Below, piece after piece: positions 1-8,531 of a stretch of DNA of 64,000 nucleotides. The stretch lies in NCBI RefSeq assembly GCF_051020985.1, contig NW_027475160.1, positions 1 to 64,000 on the forward strand. Reading direction: 5' to 3'. Source of the stretch: Nomia melanderi. Lineage: Eukaryota; Arthropoda; Insecta; Hymenoptera; Halictidae. A model generated the notes under the pieces. It was not told the DNA's origin. It made no database searches and saw nothing but the letters and a program-made list of their open reading frames with translations. The position numbers were made by a program, and so were the translations under genes. The stretch's first letter is position 1, and each line of letters starts with the position of its first letter.

Positions 1-257
1 AGTTTTATACAGTTTTATATAGTTTCATTAGGTTGAAATAGTTTTATATACATTTATACAGTTTTATATAGTTTTACATAGGTTTATATAGTTTTATATA
101 GTTTTATTAGGTTTACATAGTTTTATATAGTTTTATACAGCTTCATATAATTTTATATAGTTTTTCTAGGTTTATATAGTTTTACATAGTTATATGTAGT
201 TTTATATAGTTTTATATAGTTTTATATAGTTTTATATAGGTTTATTAGTTTATTATT
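1..257 (+). repeat. 10-bp AT-rich minisatellite, forward orientation
   Basis: Degenerate tandem copies of a 10-bp unit close to TTTTATATAG fill this stretch, with occasional shorter variants such as TTTTATTAG. The same unit forms the much larger blocks at 16792-18365 (reverse strand) and 19193-26130 (forward). It runs off the left edge of the window and stops sharply where the 56-bp U2-derived array begins near 258. Confidence 0.93.
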
Positions 258-2152
258 AGTACTCGAATAAACAAAATCCAGATCGCTTCTGGGACTCATG
301 GCTACGATCTAAGCGTACTCGCATAACACACATCCAGATCGCTTCTCGGCCTTATTGCTAAGATCAAAGAGTACTCGACTAAACCAAATCCAGATCGCTT
401 CTCGGCCTTATGGCTAAGATCAAAGTGTACTCGAATAACCCAAATCCAGACCGCTTCTCATCCTTATGGCTACGATCAATGTATACTCACATAACACACA
501 TCCAGATCGCATATCGGCCTTATGGCTGAGAATAAAGTGTACTCTCATAACACACATCAAGATCGCTTCTCGGGTTTATGGCAAAAATGAAAGTGTACTC
601 GAAGAACCCAAAGCCAGATCGCGTCTCGGCCTTGAGGCTAAGATCGAAGTGTACACGCACAACCCAAATCCAGATCGCTGCTCGGCTTTATGGCTATGAT
701 CAAAGAGTACTCGCATAAGACATATCCAGATCGCTTCTAGGCCTTATGGTTAAGATCAAAGTGGACGCGCATAACACACATCCAGATCGCTTCTGGGCCT
801 TATTACTAAGATCAAAGGGTACTCGCAAAACACACATCCAGATCGCTTCCCGGTATTATGGTTAAGATCAAAGTGTGCGAGCATAACCCAACTCCAGATC
901 GCTTCGCGGCTTATGGCTAAGATCAAGGTGTACTCGCATAACACACAACCAGATCGCTTCTAGGCGTTATGGCTAAGATCAAACTCTACTGGCATAAAAC
1001 TCACCCAGAACGCTTCTCAGCCTTATGAATAAGATCAAAGTGTACTCGCATAACACACATCCAGATCGCTTCTCGTCCTTATGGCTAAGATCAAATTTCA
1101 CTCGGATAACACACATCCAGATCGCTTCCAGGCCTTATGGCTAAGATAAAAGTGTACTCGAATAACACACATCCAGAACGCTTCATGGGCTTATGGCTAA
1201 GATCAAAGTGTACTCGCATAACACAAATCCAGAACGCTGCTCGGCCTTATGGCTAAGGTCAAAGTGCACTCGCATAACACACATCCAGATCGCTTCTCGG
1301 CACTATGGCTAAGATCAAATTGAACTCGCATGACACACATCCAGACCGCTTCCCGGCCTTATGGGTAAGATCAAATTGTACCCGAATAACCCATATACAG
1401 ATAGCTTCTCGGCCTTACGGCTAAGATCAAAGTGTACTCGCATAACACAAATGCAGATCGATTCTCGGCTTTATGGCTAAGATCAAAGTGAACTGGAATA
1501 ACACAAATCCAGATCGCTCCTCGGCTTTGTGGCTAAGATCAAATTTCACTCGGATAACACACATCCAGATCGCTTCCAGGCCTTATGGCTAAGATAAAAG
1601 TGTACTCGAATAACACACATCCAGAACGCTTCATGGGCTTATGGCTAAGATCAAAGTGTACTCGCATAACACAAATCCAGAACGCTGCTCGGCCTTATGG
1701 CTAAGGTCAAAGTGCACTCGCATAACACACATCCAGATCGCTTCTCGGCACTATGGCTAAGATCAAATTGAACTCGCATGACACACATCCAGACCGCTTC
1801 CCGGCCTTATGGGTAAGATCAAATTGTACCCGAATAACCCATATACAGATAGCTTCTCGGCCTTACGGCTAAGATCAAAGTGTACTCGCATAACACAAAT
1901 GCAGATCGATTCTCGGCTTTATGGCTAAGATCAAAGTGAACTGGAATAACACAAATCCAGATCGCTCCTCGGCTTTGTGGCTAAGATCAAACTGTACTCC
2001 CATAACACTCATCCAAATCGCTTCTCGGCCTTCTGGCTAAGATCAAAGTGTAGTCGATTAACCCATATCCAAATCGCTGCTCGGCCTTATGGGTAAGATC
2101 AAAGTGTACTCTCATAACACACATCGAGTTCGCTTCTCGGCCTTATGGCCAT
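258..2152 (+). repeat. 56-bp satellite array 1, units derived from U2 snRNA nt 1-36
   Basis: About 34 tandem units with a strict 56-bp period (for example GATCGCTTCT at 281 and GATC again at 337). Each unit is 36 nt matching the 5' end of arthropod U2 snRNA (ATCGCTTCTCGG..., ...GATCAAAGTGTA) followed by 20 nt close to CTCGCATAACACACATCCAG that I do not recognise. Units differ from each other by scattered substitutions. The last unit breaks off at U2 nt 21 (TTATGGC), where retrotransposon copy A begins. Short reading frames inside the array are by-products of the repeat. Confidence 0.95.
1091..1986 (+). repeat. 448-bp higher-order duplication (8 units x 2) in 56-bp array 1
   Basis: Positions 1091-1538 and 1539-1986 appear identical by eye, unit variant for unit variant. 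The distance of 448 bp is exactly eight 56-bp units. Neighbouring single units are clearly more diverged, so this is a recent block duplication, probably by unequal crossover. Confidence 0.9.
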
Positions 2153-3396
2153 TTATTTATCATTTCGTCTATATAACTATTAATGTTCTATCTATCTTAC
2201 TCTGTTTATTTAACTACTTATTTATTTAGTTATTAACTCATTTAATTATATTCTTTTCCTGGTTTTTATTTATCTATTTACTTAACCATTTCAAACATAC
2301 TGACTAACGATATATTTGTCTATTTAGTTACATATTTTTTTCTTTTTTCTTTCATTCTACTTACGTATTTATTTATTTATGTACACATTTATTTATTCAC
2401 ATATTTATCTATGTACATATTTATTCATCTACATATTTATTTATTTACATATTTATTTACATATCTGTTTATTTTTTCTTTCTGAACTAACTACGAGATT
2501 TGGTAACGATTTCTTAATTAGTGATGTGACACTGGTTCTAATTATTCATCAATTTGGTACTCTTTCTTTTATTTTTCTTTAATTTTTTTATATTTCTGAT
2601 TTTTTTATCCCAGTTTATTTATTTATCTATTTATTTATTTATTTATTATTTATTATTTATTTATTTATTTACTTGATTATTTTATCTATCTGATCTATTC
2701 ATTTTAATCATTCCCTGCCTCAACCGCCTACTCTAATTCTATACTAACCGCTTCTCTATAACTGCACTTCCGCGCATGCGCCCTAATTGAAATGCGAAAT
2801 AGCCGCTACTGAGATGCTTTTAATCGTATTTATATTTATATATCTATTTATTTTATTTTATTTTTGTGCTGTTTTCTATGGCGAAGGCCTGGGCACAGTA
2901 GAGCCCGGATTTGACTAGGAACTACATATTATGTACATATTTAACCACTGAATTGTATATATTGAAAATTACCTTTAGCTATATATCTACACTTATATTT
3001 ATTTTGTCCATATTTATTTATGCTATGTATATTTGTTTATTTAATCTTTAATGTTTATTCTCGCTTATTTCTGTTTGGTTATTTATTTTATCTATTTATT
3101 TATTTATTTATTTATGTATATTTATATATTTCTGTGCCTCTTCTTTTCTTGTTTATATTTATGTATGCTATGTATATTTGTTTATTTAATCTACGCTACT
3201 ATTATTTATTTATTTATATAATTTATTCTAGTTTGGCTATTTATTCAATTAACTATCTACTTCCACTAGTATATACATATTCAGACTCTTGCTAGATTCA
3301 TATAAATGCTAAGGTGTTTATGAGATAAGAGCCACCGCCGATTGAGATCTGAAAATAGCGACAGACGCTATAGAGTTATATCAACTATTTTGCCTT

Positions 3397-3452
3397 CGCC
3401 ATAAAGGCGCTACTATGTATCCACCCCCAGCCAAACAATGTAAGGCTGGGGG
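3397..3452 (+). other. 3'-terminal double hairpin of copy A
   Basis: Two stems near the element's 3' end. The first is CGCC-ATAAA-GGCG (3397-3409). The second is CCCCCAGCC (3424-3432) pairing perfectly with GGCTGGGGG (3444-3452) across an 11-nt loop. Copy B carries the same stems with a compensatory base-pair change. This is a plausible recognition structure for the element's reverse transcriptase during target-primed reverse transcription. Confidence 0.8.
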
Positions 3453-3465
3453 AACATTCTTTGTG

Positions 3466-3471
3466 AATAAA
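3466..3471 (+). promoter_or_regulatory. AATAAA polyadenylation-type signal at the 3' end of copy A
   Basis: AATAAA lies a few bases before the junction with U2 sequence. Copy B has the same hexamer in the same place (12443-12448). Confidence 0.6.
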
Positions 3472-3479
3472 GCGCTTTT

Positions 3480-3629
3480 TATCTGTTCTTATCAGCTTAA
3501 TATCTGATACACTCCGCATCGCGGAGTCAGAAAATTAACCCGATTTTTGGATTCAGGCGGATCACTAGGGCTCGCTCCACTTCCGCCGCGAGTCGGTCCG
3601 GCACTGCAGTGCCGCCAGAAACGGCTCAA
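3480..3629 (+). ncRNA. U2: U2 snRNA, nt 38 to 3' end (5' 37 nt missing)
   Basis: This is the 3' four-fifths of a spliceosomal U2 snRNA. It starts at TATCTGTTCTTATCAG, fly U2 nt 38 onward. Stem IIa TATCAG/CTGATA is perfect. Stem IIb is ACTCCGC-ATC-GCGGAGT. The Sm site GATTTTTGG lies at 3542-3550. Stem III is GGCGGA/TCCGCC. Stem IV has GGCACTGCAGTGCC closed by GAGTCG/CGGCTC. Loop and stem sequence differs from fly U2 while pairing is kept, so this is a real U2 lineage under constraint rather than a decayed pseudogene. The first 37 nt are absent because retrotransposon copy A abuts position 38, so as it stands it cannot yield normal U2. It may be the remainder of an interrupted host gene or the 5' end of element B. 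Confidence 0.93.
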
Positions 3630-3644
3630 TTAGCGCTGCTAATT
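3628..3644 (+). other. Short perfect inverted repeat after the U2 3' end
   Basis: AATTAGC-GCT-GCTAATT, 7-bp arms with a 3-nt loop, immediately follows the U2 3' terminal stem and is followed by a T run (about 3652-3661). It could help 3'-end formation of the snRNA or mark the junction into element B. I cannot decide which from one copy. Confidence 0.5.
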
Positions 3645-3678
3645 AGAGCTCTTATTTTTTTTCACCTGCTGGACCGAC

Positions 3679-3730
3679 TCGGGACTCCAAAGAGTAAGCC
3701 CCTTAATATTCTGGCTCCGCGAAGTCCCGA
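3679..3730 (+). other. Long-range RNA stem in the 5' leader (candidate 5' ribozyme or UTR structure)
   Basis: TCGGGACT (3679-3686) pairs perfectly with AGTCCCGA (3723-3730), enclosing a nested AGCC/GGCT stem (about 3697-3716). R2-type elements often carry an HDV-like self-cleaving ribozyme at the 5' end, and an outer stem closing a nested stem is part of that fold. I could not complete a convincing double pseudoknot, so only the stem is claimed. Confidence 0.35.
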
Positions 3731-3896
3731 AATCTCGGTAAATTCACCCGCCGCGGTACTACGCAACAGTGCGGGCCGAGTTGCGATCGGGCGTGTGCGC
3801 GGCAAGGTCTGTTCACGATCAGTGCTCGAGGTGTTGTGCGGTAAAGTGTGATAAAGTGCCTTCGCCACGGGACCGGATCAAGCCTGCGCGGGAGTA

Positions 3897-3949
3897 CACC
3901 TGCGCCGCCCACCTGCGCGGGAGGATCACCTGCGCATCACCACCTGCGC
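3897..3949 (+). repeat. Four CACCTGCGC direct repeats in the 5' leader
   Basis: CACCTGCGC occurs at 3897, 3910, 3927 and 3941, spaced 13, 17 and 14 bp, with a related CCTGCGCGGG just upstream. This is either a local microduplication or a cluster of binding sites. No function can be read from sequence. Confidence 0.7.
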
Positions 3950-4871
3950 CGCCCACCATCCTGCTTCCGTGGACAACCGAGGGAGAGGACGACCAGGGTC
4001 TACTGAGGGTCTAAGAGGGTCCTAGGACAACCAGCCCTCTACTTGGACGCCAACAACCACCACAGGCCAACCCCATCAGCCCTGGTCTTCCTCTACGTGG
4101 GTCACCCAACACCGCTACGACCCACCAGGACTTGGCCATCGGCAACCCCGACGGGAAGGACGGCTCGCCTGATCCACGTCTACCTCCGCTGGATCAGGAA
4201 TCAGGAGCGAGGTGTTATTCCCCTCGGAGAGAGCTCCTGCATCGCTGGACTCCTGCGCCGAGTGAGTCTCTCTTCTCTTTCTATCCCCCCGGCAGTGAGG
4301 AGGGTAACGCAGCCGGTCTCCAGCCGTCTGCGGTGCTCGAATCATCGTCGGTAGTCCTCTACCTTACCCCTACGCGTCCACCCACTCCTCCGATCTCTCT
4401 CATCCGTTGAAGTGTATCAACGGACCGGGACGCGTGAGGTCCGAGTCGAGTGGCGCCTCCACTTCCTTCTTTTCCCTTCAGTCACCGCCCGCGTGGAGGC
4501 TGACTCCACTCACCCGTTAGTTAGTGCAGTCCTCGGTGGAGTGGGTGATTCCGTCGCTCTTCCTCCATCGAGATCGCTGCACTCCTTCGTAACCGTCACC
4601 TGTTAGTCTCCCTACCGACTGCCACGTCGGAGGCTGTCATTTTTCCAGGCAGTCTTCGACACCGGACTTAGTGCCGGCGGAGTCAGTAGGGTGTTAGCGC
4701 GTGGCGGTATTCCTTCTGTCGCTTTGGACTTAGTTTTCTCTTCTCTTCCTCTGTTATTCCCACTCTGTCTATCCTCCCCGTTTCGCCTCGCTGTGGCACT
4801 TAGAAATATTTGCCACAGCAACTCTGTCTCTTCTTCTGTCTCACTTAGCGTAGGACTTAGTCTTAAGAGCG

Positions 4872-5348
4872 ATGCAGGACCGCGGTGATAGTGCGTCAGT
4901 CACCTCCTGCACTACCGAGGGGAGTAATAATCTCGCCCTGGTGACTCCCTTCCCGGCGGAGTTCCGATGCCCTGCCTGCTTCGGTGTCCCTGGGATCAGG
5001 ATGAGTGGCGTGTACAAGTCCCACACGGATTTGACAAAGCACGCCCGGAAACATCATCCGGGCGTTGTATTGACGTACAAGTGTCGTGAGTGCAGCTTCA
5101 CCGGCGATGGGAGGTATCCTCTCAAGGTGGAGAGGCTGCATCGCGACTTTTTACACAAATCCGACCAACAGAACAATCCGTGTGGGACTTGTACAGTTCC
5201 CGTGACAGGTTCGACCGGTTGGAGCAACACCTCTCGTCGGGGGAGTTCCGCGTTATTCGACTCCGTAGAACCGCGCGCTGTTGCGTTAGCTGCTGCCAAT
5301 TTGGCGGCCCAGTCCCCGCCCCCGCAAACGACGTGCGCCGCGACGTAG
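4872..5348 (+). CDS. N-terminal C2H2 zinc-finger segment of the element protein
   Basis: Starts at the first ATG in frame upstream of the fingers. Finger 1 uses C33, C36, H57 and H61 (CPAC ... HARKHH). Finger 2 uses C71, C74, H90 and H95 (CREC ... HRDFLH). A third finger begins with CGTC (residues 104-107), but its RFDRLEQH half is in the +2 frame (5207-5230), so a base has been lost or gained between. After that the annotated frame is probably out of register until its TAG at 5346. In R2-type elements the N-terminal fingers bind the target DNA and set insertion specificity, here presumably U2 sequence. Finger residues are intact in fingers 1 and 2. Confidence 0.7.
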   Translation: MQDRGDSASVTSCTTEGSNNLALVTPFPAEFRCPACFGVPGIRMSGVYKSHTDLTKHARKHHPGVVLTYKCRECSFTGDGRYPLKVERLHRDFLHKSDQQNNPCGTCTVPVTGSTGWSNTSRRGSSALFDSVEPRAVALAAANLAAQSPPPQTTCAAT

Positions 5349-5600
5349 CCGCCCACCCACACACTTTCTACGACGAGGGATTCAACGGGGACGGCAATCA
5401 CCACCTGCACGACGCGGCGCACAATGGCGGCAGCGGCAACAACAACGGCAACAGCTAAAACATCTGCAACTACGACGGGGACAACAACGAGGACTACGAG
5501 GACGACGACGAAGACGACGACAACGAGACCGGCGGCTAGGGGGGGGGGGGCAAAGCGCGGCCCTGAAGCCGGTCCAGCACTCCCACGCTAACCATCACCA

Positions 5601-6356
5601 TTGGGCCGACTACCAGCGCCCGGCCCGCGCCCTCGACCCCTCGCCCCACAACCAATCTACACCAAACCCAAGGGAACGCTACCGGTCAATAAGAGCGGCA
5701 GCCCGCCGCGGCGATCGGGGTCGGCTGCTCCTATGACATCGCCGCCGGCTGCAAGGGCGCCTGCTACCGGGAGGGGCTCCGATCCCTCAGCCGCTACCAC
5801 AACGAGGCTCACCCCACCGGGCAGAAGAACGGCCCCCGCTACCAGGGGGTCGACTGGCACCCCTCCAGCGAGGACCCCACCCGTCAAGACCCCGCCCACC
5901 ACCACCCAAGGGCGGGTGACACGGGGTACGAGGGGTGCCAGCGCCCCGGTGGAGGTGGGCAGAAGAACCACCACCACCACACGGGGGACGGTAGCGGCTT
6001 CGACCGGAGCCAGAAGAACGCCCCCGAGATTAGAAGGGACACCCACCGCCCAAACTCCATCTCCAAGGGCGGTGGCTCAAGGGAAGGGTCCCTCCAGCGG
6101 CCCATCACCACCTCGGGCCGCCCAAAGGAAACCCTCGGGGGTAAGGACAGCGGCTTCGCCATCATACGCCGTCGTCACAGCGGGCACCCCTTCCTACACG
6201 TCACCTCCCTCGCCGATAGACGTCGCGCCGGAAAGGGGGCTGCGTACAGCAACCAGGGCCACCCCTACACCGCCCGGGCCATCACCACCACCACCAAGAC
6301 GCAGCCCCCCACCGAGGAAGCACCGTAGCCCCAGGACGCCGCCGACCATCCGATAA
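5601..6356 (+). CDS. Low-complexity Pro/Thr/Arg-rich linker reading frame (uncertain)
   Basis: An open frame of 251 codons dominated by P, T, R, S and G with no recognisable domain. It lies between the zinc fingers and the RT domain. Frame 2 is also open here, from 5540 to a TAG at 6326, and reads with a more ordinary composition (Y, H, D and N present), so which frame was translated is unclear. A 12-nt G run (5539-5550) just upstream is a likely place for length change. This frame ends in TAATG (6354-6358), its stop overlapping the ATG of the RT frame. Confidence 0.35.
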   Translation: MGRLPAPGPRPRPLAPQPIYTKPKGTLPVNKSGSPPRRSGSAAPMTSPPAARAPATGRGSDPSAATTTRLTPPGRRTAPATRGSTGTPPARTPPVKTPPTTTQGRVTRGTRGASAPVEVGRRTTTTTRGTVAASTGARRTPPRLEGTPTAQTPSPRAVAQGKGPSSGPSPPRAAQRKPSGVRTAASPSYAVVTAGTPSYTSPPSPIDVAPERGLRTATRATPTPPGPSPPPPRRSPPPRKHRSPRTPPTIR

Positions 6357-7780
6357 TGACCCCCCAGCCTATTGTAGGAGGAGCGATGGTAGCCAGGCCG
6401 CTACCACCATCTCCAGCGGCCCCGCTCCTCCCACCCATCGAAGAGGTGGAGGTGCCACAGCCGGCCGGGGCAGCCGCAACCCCGGAATCATCACCGGAGC
6501 CGTGGCGAATCGCCGCTGGATCCTGCCGACGCCACCACCGCGGGATCCTGTTGTCGAGCTCGTCGTCCGAAGAGGAGGCGCAGCCGCTGCCGCCAGAGAA
6601 GAGGACGACGACGCCTCCTCTACCACCGCGAGAAAAGTCCCCCGCCCGGCCGCCACCGGGCAGCAGCAGCAGCAGCAACAACAACAACAGCGCCGCGCAC
6701 AATAACGCGCATCGGCCTGGAGCAGGGTGCTCCGGGGCGCCCTCGGTGAGTAGCGTAACATCGTTTAGCCTTTCGCTACTCCCGAGTGTCCCACGTAGTG
6801 CCCCCGGCTCCCTTTTTACTTTGCGGGAAGGGGTAGTTTTAAATCGCGCGGGGAGGGATAATCGGAGGCCCGTCACCGTTGATGTAACCGTGAGGGGTGC
6901 TCCTGCCTCCGCGACGGAGGCGACCGCACCTGCGAGAAGTCGCAGAACGACCGCACCCTCGCGTGCCTCGGGACCTCGTGAGCCCAGGCGTCCTGCGGCA
7001 TCCGGGCATTCCTCTCGAAGAAGGGGCGGCATCCGGCCTTTGGTTGGGATAGCGTTTCCTTCGGAGAGAGAGTTGCTGATCGGCATTGCGCAGAACGCTG
7101 GCTCCCTGGAGCAGCTGGAGGATGTTGCGAGGGAAATCGCAGCATACCTGCAGGGCTTCAGAGTCGGGGGACCGACCACGAGAGGGGGCGGGACGGATAG
7201 GCCCCAACGGCTTGCGAGAGCTAGGGGCGTGTCGGGCGACCAAGCGGCTCGCGGTTCGAACGGTCACCGCGATCGTCCTGTGTTGGCAGGTGGACCAACG
7301 CGGGGAGACCAGGTAAGGGAGGCTACGCGGATACAACGGCTCTTCTGGCAGAACCGCCGGCGTGCTGTTCAGGAGGTGCTCATGGGCCCGTCCTTGCACT
7401 GCAAAGTGCCTAAGGACAGGGTACATGAGTACTTTCTCAACATGTACTTACCGGCAGGGAACCTGGGAGCTAGGCCTCCCCCGCCTTCCATCGAGGCTCC
7501 AGACGAGGCCAGCAATGTGGCCTTGGTGAAGCTCTTAAAAATGAGTGAGGTAGATCGTCGGATCAGGCGTATGACAAACTCTGCGCCCGGTCCCGACGGT
7601 CTAACTTACAATGATCTAAAAAGGGCAGATCCGGGGTCACATTTGCTGACCTCTTTTTTCAATTTGTGTCTTCGTCTGGAGTCGGTCCCCTCGTGTTGGA
7701 AAATTTCCAACACTGTGCTTGTGCACAAAAAGGGCGATCGCCACGACCTGTCAAAACTGGCGACCGCTGGCCATATCTGA
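6356..7780 (+). CDS. RT frame, N-terminal part: linker, pre-RT domain and RT motif 1
   Basis: Starts at the ATG in TAATG, although the frame is open further upstream after the TAG at 6326. The first 280 or so residues are low-complexity, including a Ser/Asn tract from an AGC/AAC microsatellite. A conserved pre-RT region follows (RIQRLFWQNRRRAVQEVL). RT motif 1 is APGPDGLTYNDL at residues 410-421, the usual APGPDG signature of R2/NeSL-type reverse transcriptases. VLVHKKGDRHDLS then runs into an extra A (run 7753-7756), after which the frame terminates at 7780 while homology continues in frame 3. Confidence 0.75.
   Translation: MTPQPIVGGAMVARPLPPSPAAPLLPPIEEVEVPQPAGAAATPESSPEPWRIAAGSCRRHHRGILLSSSSSEEEAQPLPPEKRTTTPPLPPREKSPARPPPGSSSSSNNNNSAAHNNAHRPGAGCSGAPSVSSVTSFSLSLLPSVPRSAPGSLFTLREGVVLNRAGRDNRRPVTVDVTVRGAPASATEATAPARSRRTTAPSRASGPREPRRPAASGHSSRRRGGIRPLVGIAFPSERELLIGIAQNAGSLEQLEDVAREIAAYLQGFRVGGPTTRGGGTDRPQRLARARGVSGDQAARGSNGHRDRPVLAGGPTRGDQVREATRIQRLFWQNRRRAVQEVLMGPSLHCKVPKDRVHEYFLNMYLPAGNLGARPPPPSIEAPDEASNVALVKLLKMSEVDRRIRRMTNSAPGPDGLTYNDLKRADPGSHLLTSFFNLCLRLESVPSCWKISNTVLVHKKGDRHDLSKLATAGHI
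6661..6690 (+). repeat. AGC/AAC trinucleotide microsatellite in the linker
   Basis: CAGCAGCAG... passes into CAACAACAA... for 30 bp. In the RT frame it encodes a Ser5-Asn4-Ser tract; in another frame it would read as glutamines. Confidence 0.85.
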
Positions 7781-8531
7781 CACGACCCCGAAGCTCTCCG
7801 CCGCTGTTCTGGCTGACTGTCTCGTCGCGTGGTCGGTCCAGAACAAGCGCCTAAGTCCCGCGCAAAAGGGCTTCTTGCCGTACGAGGGGTGTTATGAACA
7901 TAACTTCGTGTTGCAGGGGGCCCTTACAGACGCTCGCAGGTGGGGGCGTCAGGCAGTGGTGGCGTGGTTGGACCTGGCGAACGCGTTCGGCTCGGTCCCC
8001 CACGCCTCCATCTACCAATCCTTCGTGGAGGCCGGGGTTCCCTCTACTCTTCAGAATATTCTGAAGAGTATGTACCACGGTTGCACCACACGGGTGCTGA
8101 AAGCCGACGGGTTTACCGACCCCGTTCCGATCCTCTCCGGGGTGCGCCTGGGCTGTCTGATGAGCCCTGTGGCGTTTAACCTCGCCCTGGAACCGGTGCT
8201 GCGCGCAGCTACTCGGACCTCGGCGGGTTACACGCTGCACGGCCATCGGCACAGTGTCCTGGCGTACGCGGACGATCTCGCGTTGATCGCCGACACCCCG
8301 GAGGGTATGGAAACGCTGCTAAAGGCAGTGGGTGCTGCGGCGAGTGGCATCGGATTGCAGTTTAATCCCGCAAAATGCGCGACCCTCCACCATCGTGGTA
8401 GGGGGCCGCGCGAGATCCGTCCACTCGCTTCACCATCCAGGGTCAGGAAATGCGCGCCCTGGCAGCCGGTAAGACCTACGAACACCTGGGCGTTCCCACA
8501 AGGTTTCAGGTCCGTTAAACCCCACTGTTGA
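7719..8531 (+). CDS. Reverse transcriptase core (fingers and palm, motifs 2 to 5)
   Basis: True homology in this frame starts at NWRPLA (about 7755), just after the frameshift; the upstream ATG is incidental. Order of motifs: LSPAQKGFLPYEGCYEHN; motif A WLDLANAFGSVPH with catalytic Asp at 7971-7973; motif B VRLGCLMSP (8142-8168); motif C AYADDLALIA with the Asp pair at 8271-8276; then GLQFNPAKC. The catalytic triad is intact. In motif B the widely conserved RQGCPLSP form reads RLGCLMSP, losing the Gln and the first Pro. The frame is lost again near 8415-8426, where homology moves to frame 2. Confidence 0.85.
   Translation: MCTKRAIATTCQNWRPLAISDTTPKLSAAVLADCLVAWSVQNKRLSPAQKGFLPYEGCYEHNFVLQGALTDARRWGRQAVVAWLDLANAFGSVPHASIYQSFVEAGVPSTLQNILKSMYHGCTTRVLKADGFTDPVPILSGVRLGCLMSPVAFNLALEPVLRAATRTSAGYTLHGHRHSVLAYADDLALIADTPEGMETLLKAVGAAASGIGLQFNPAKCATLHHRGRGPREIRPLASPSRVRKCAPWQPVRPTNTWAFPQGFRSVKPHC

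Larger units (their letters stand above)
2153..3479 (+). mobile_element. 5'-truncated non-LTR retrotransposon copy A (3' UTR only)
   Basis: AT-rich sequence homologous in order to the 3' UTR of copy B: GACACTGGTTCT with flanks (2519-2574 versus 10321-10372), CGCGCATGCGCCC (about 2771 versus 11777), GGCGAAGGC... (2869-2930 versus 11942-12010), and the terminal hairpins plus AATAAA (3388-3475 versus 12366-12451). No coding sequence remains. The 5' junction falls in a 56-bp unit after U2 nt 21, so 15 nt before the inferred insertion point are missing. The 3' end, AATAAAGCGC plus a short T run, is followed directly by U2 nt 38. Short reading frames here are AT-rich noise. Confidence 0.85.
3630..4871 (+). 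other. 5' leader of element B, no recognisable gene
   Basis: About 1.2 kb of GC-rich sequence between the U2 3' end and the first zinc-finger ATG. Several short ATG-started frames occur on both strands (for example 4043-4354), but none has a recognisable domain or composition unlike its overlapping frames. It contains the stem at 3679-3730 and the clustered CACCTGCGC repeats at 3897-3949. It is probably the 5' UTR; some of its left part could be U2 gene 3' flank. Confidence 0.6.

Noticed and set aside
466..944. Short frames in the 56-bp array (466-699 forward, 756-944 reverse)
   Set aside because: They follow the satellite unit and are broken in neighbouring units; the unit is a non-coding RNA derivative.
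258..2152. CRISPR-like array from regularly spaced repeats
   Set aside because: All 56 bp repeat, with no unique spacers, and the context is eukaryotic.
4043..4354. 103-codon frame in the element leader
   Set aside because: No recognisable motif, overlaps other equally open frames on both strands in GC-rich sequence, and lies outside the homology order of the element protein.
6265..7179. 304-codon reverse-strand frame
   Set aside because: It is the antisense shadow of the GC-rich linker and pre-RT region; its poly-Leu/Cys stretch is the AGC/AAC microsatellite read backwards.
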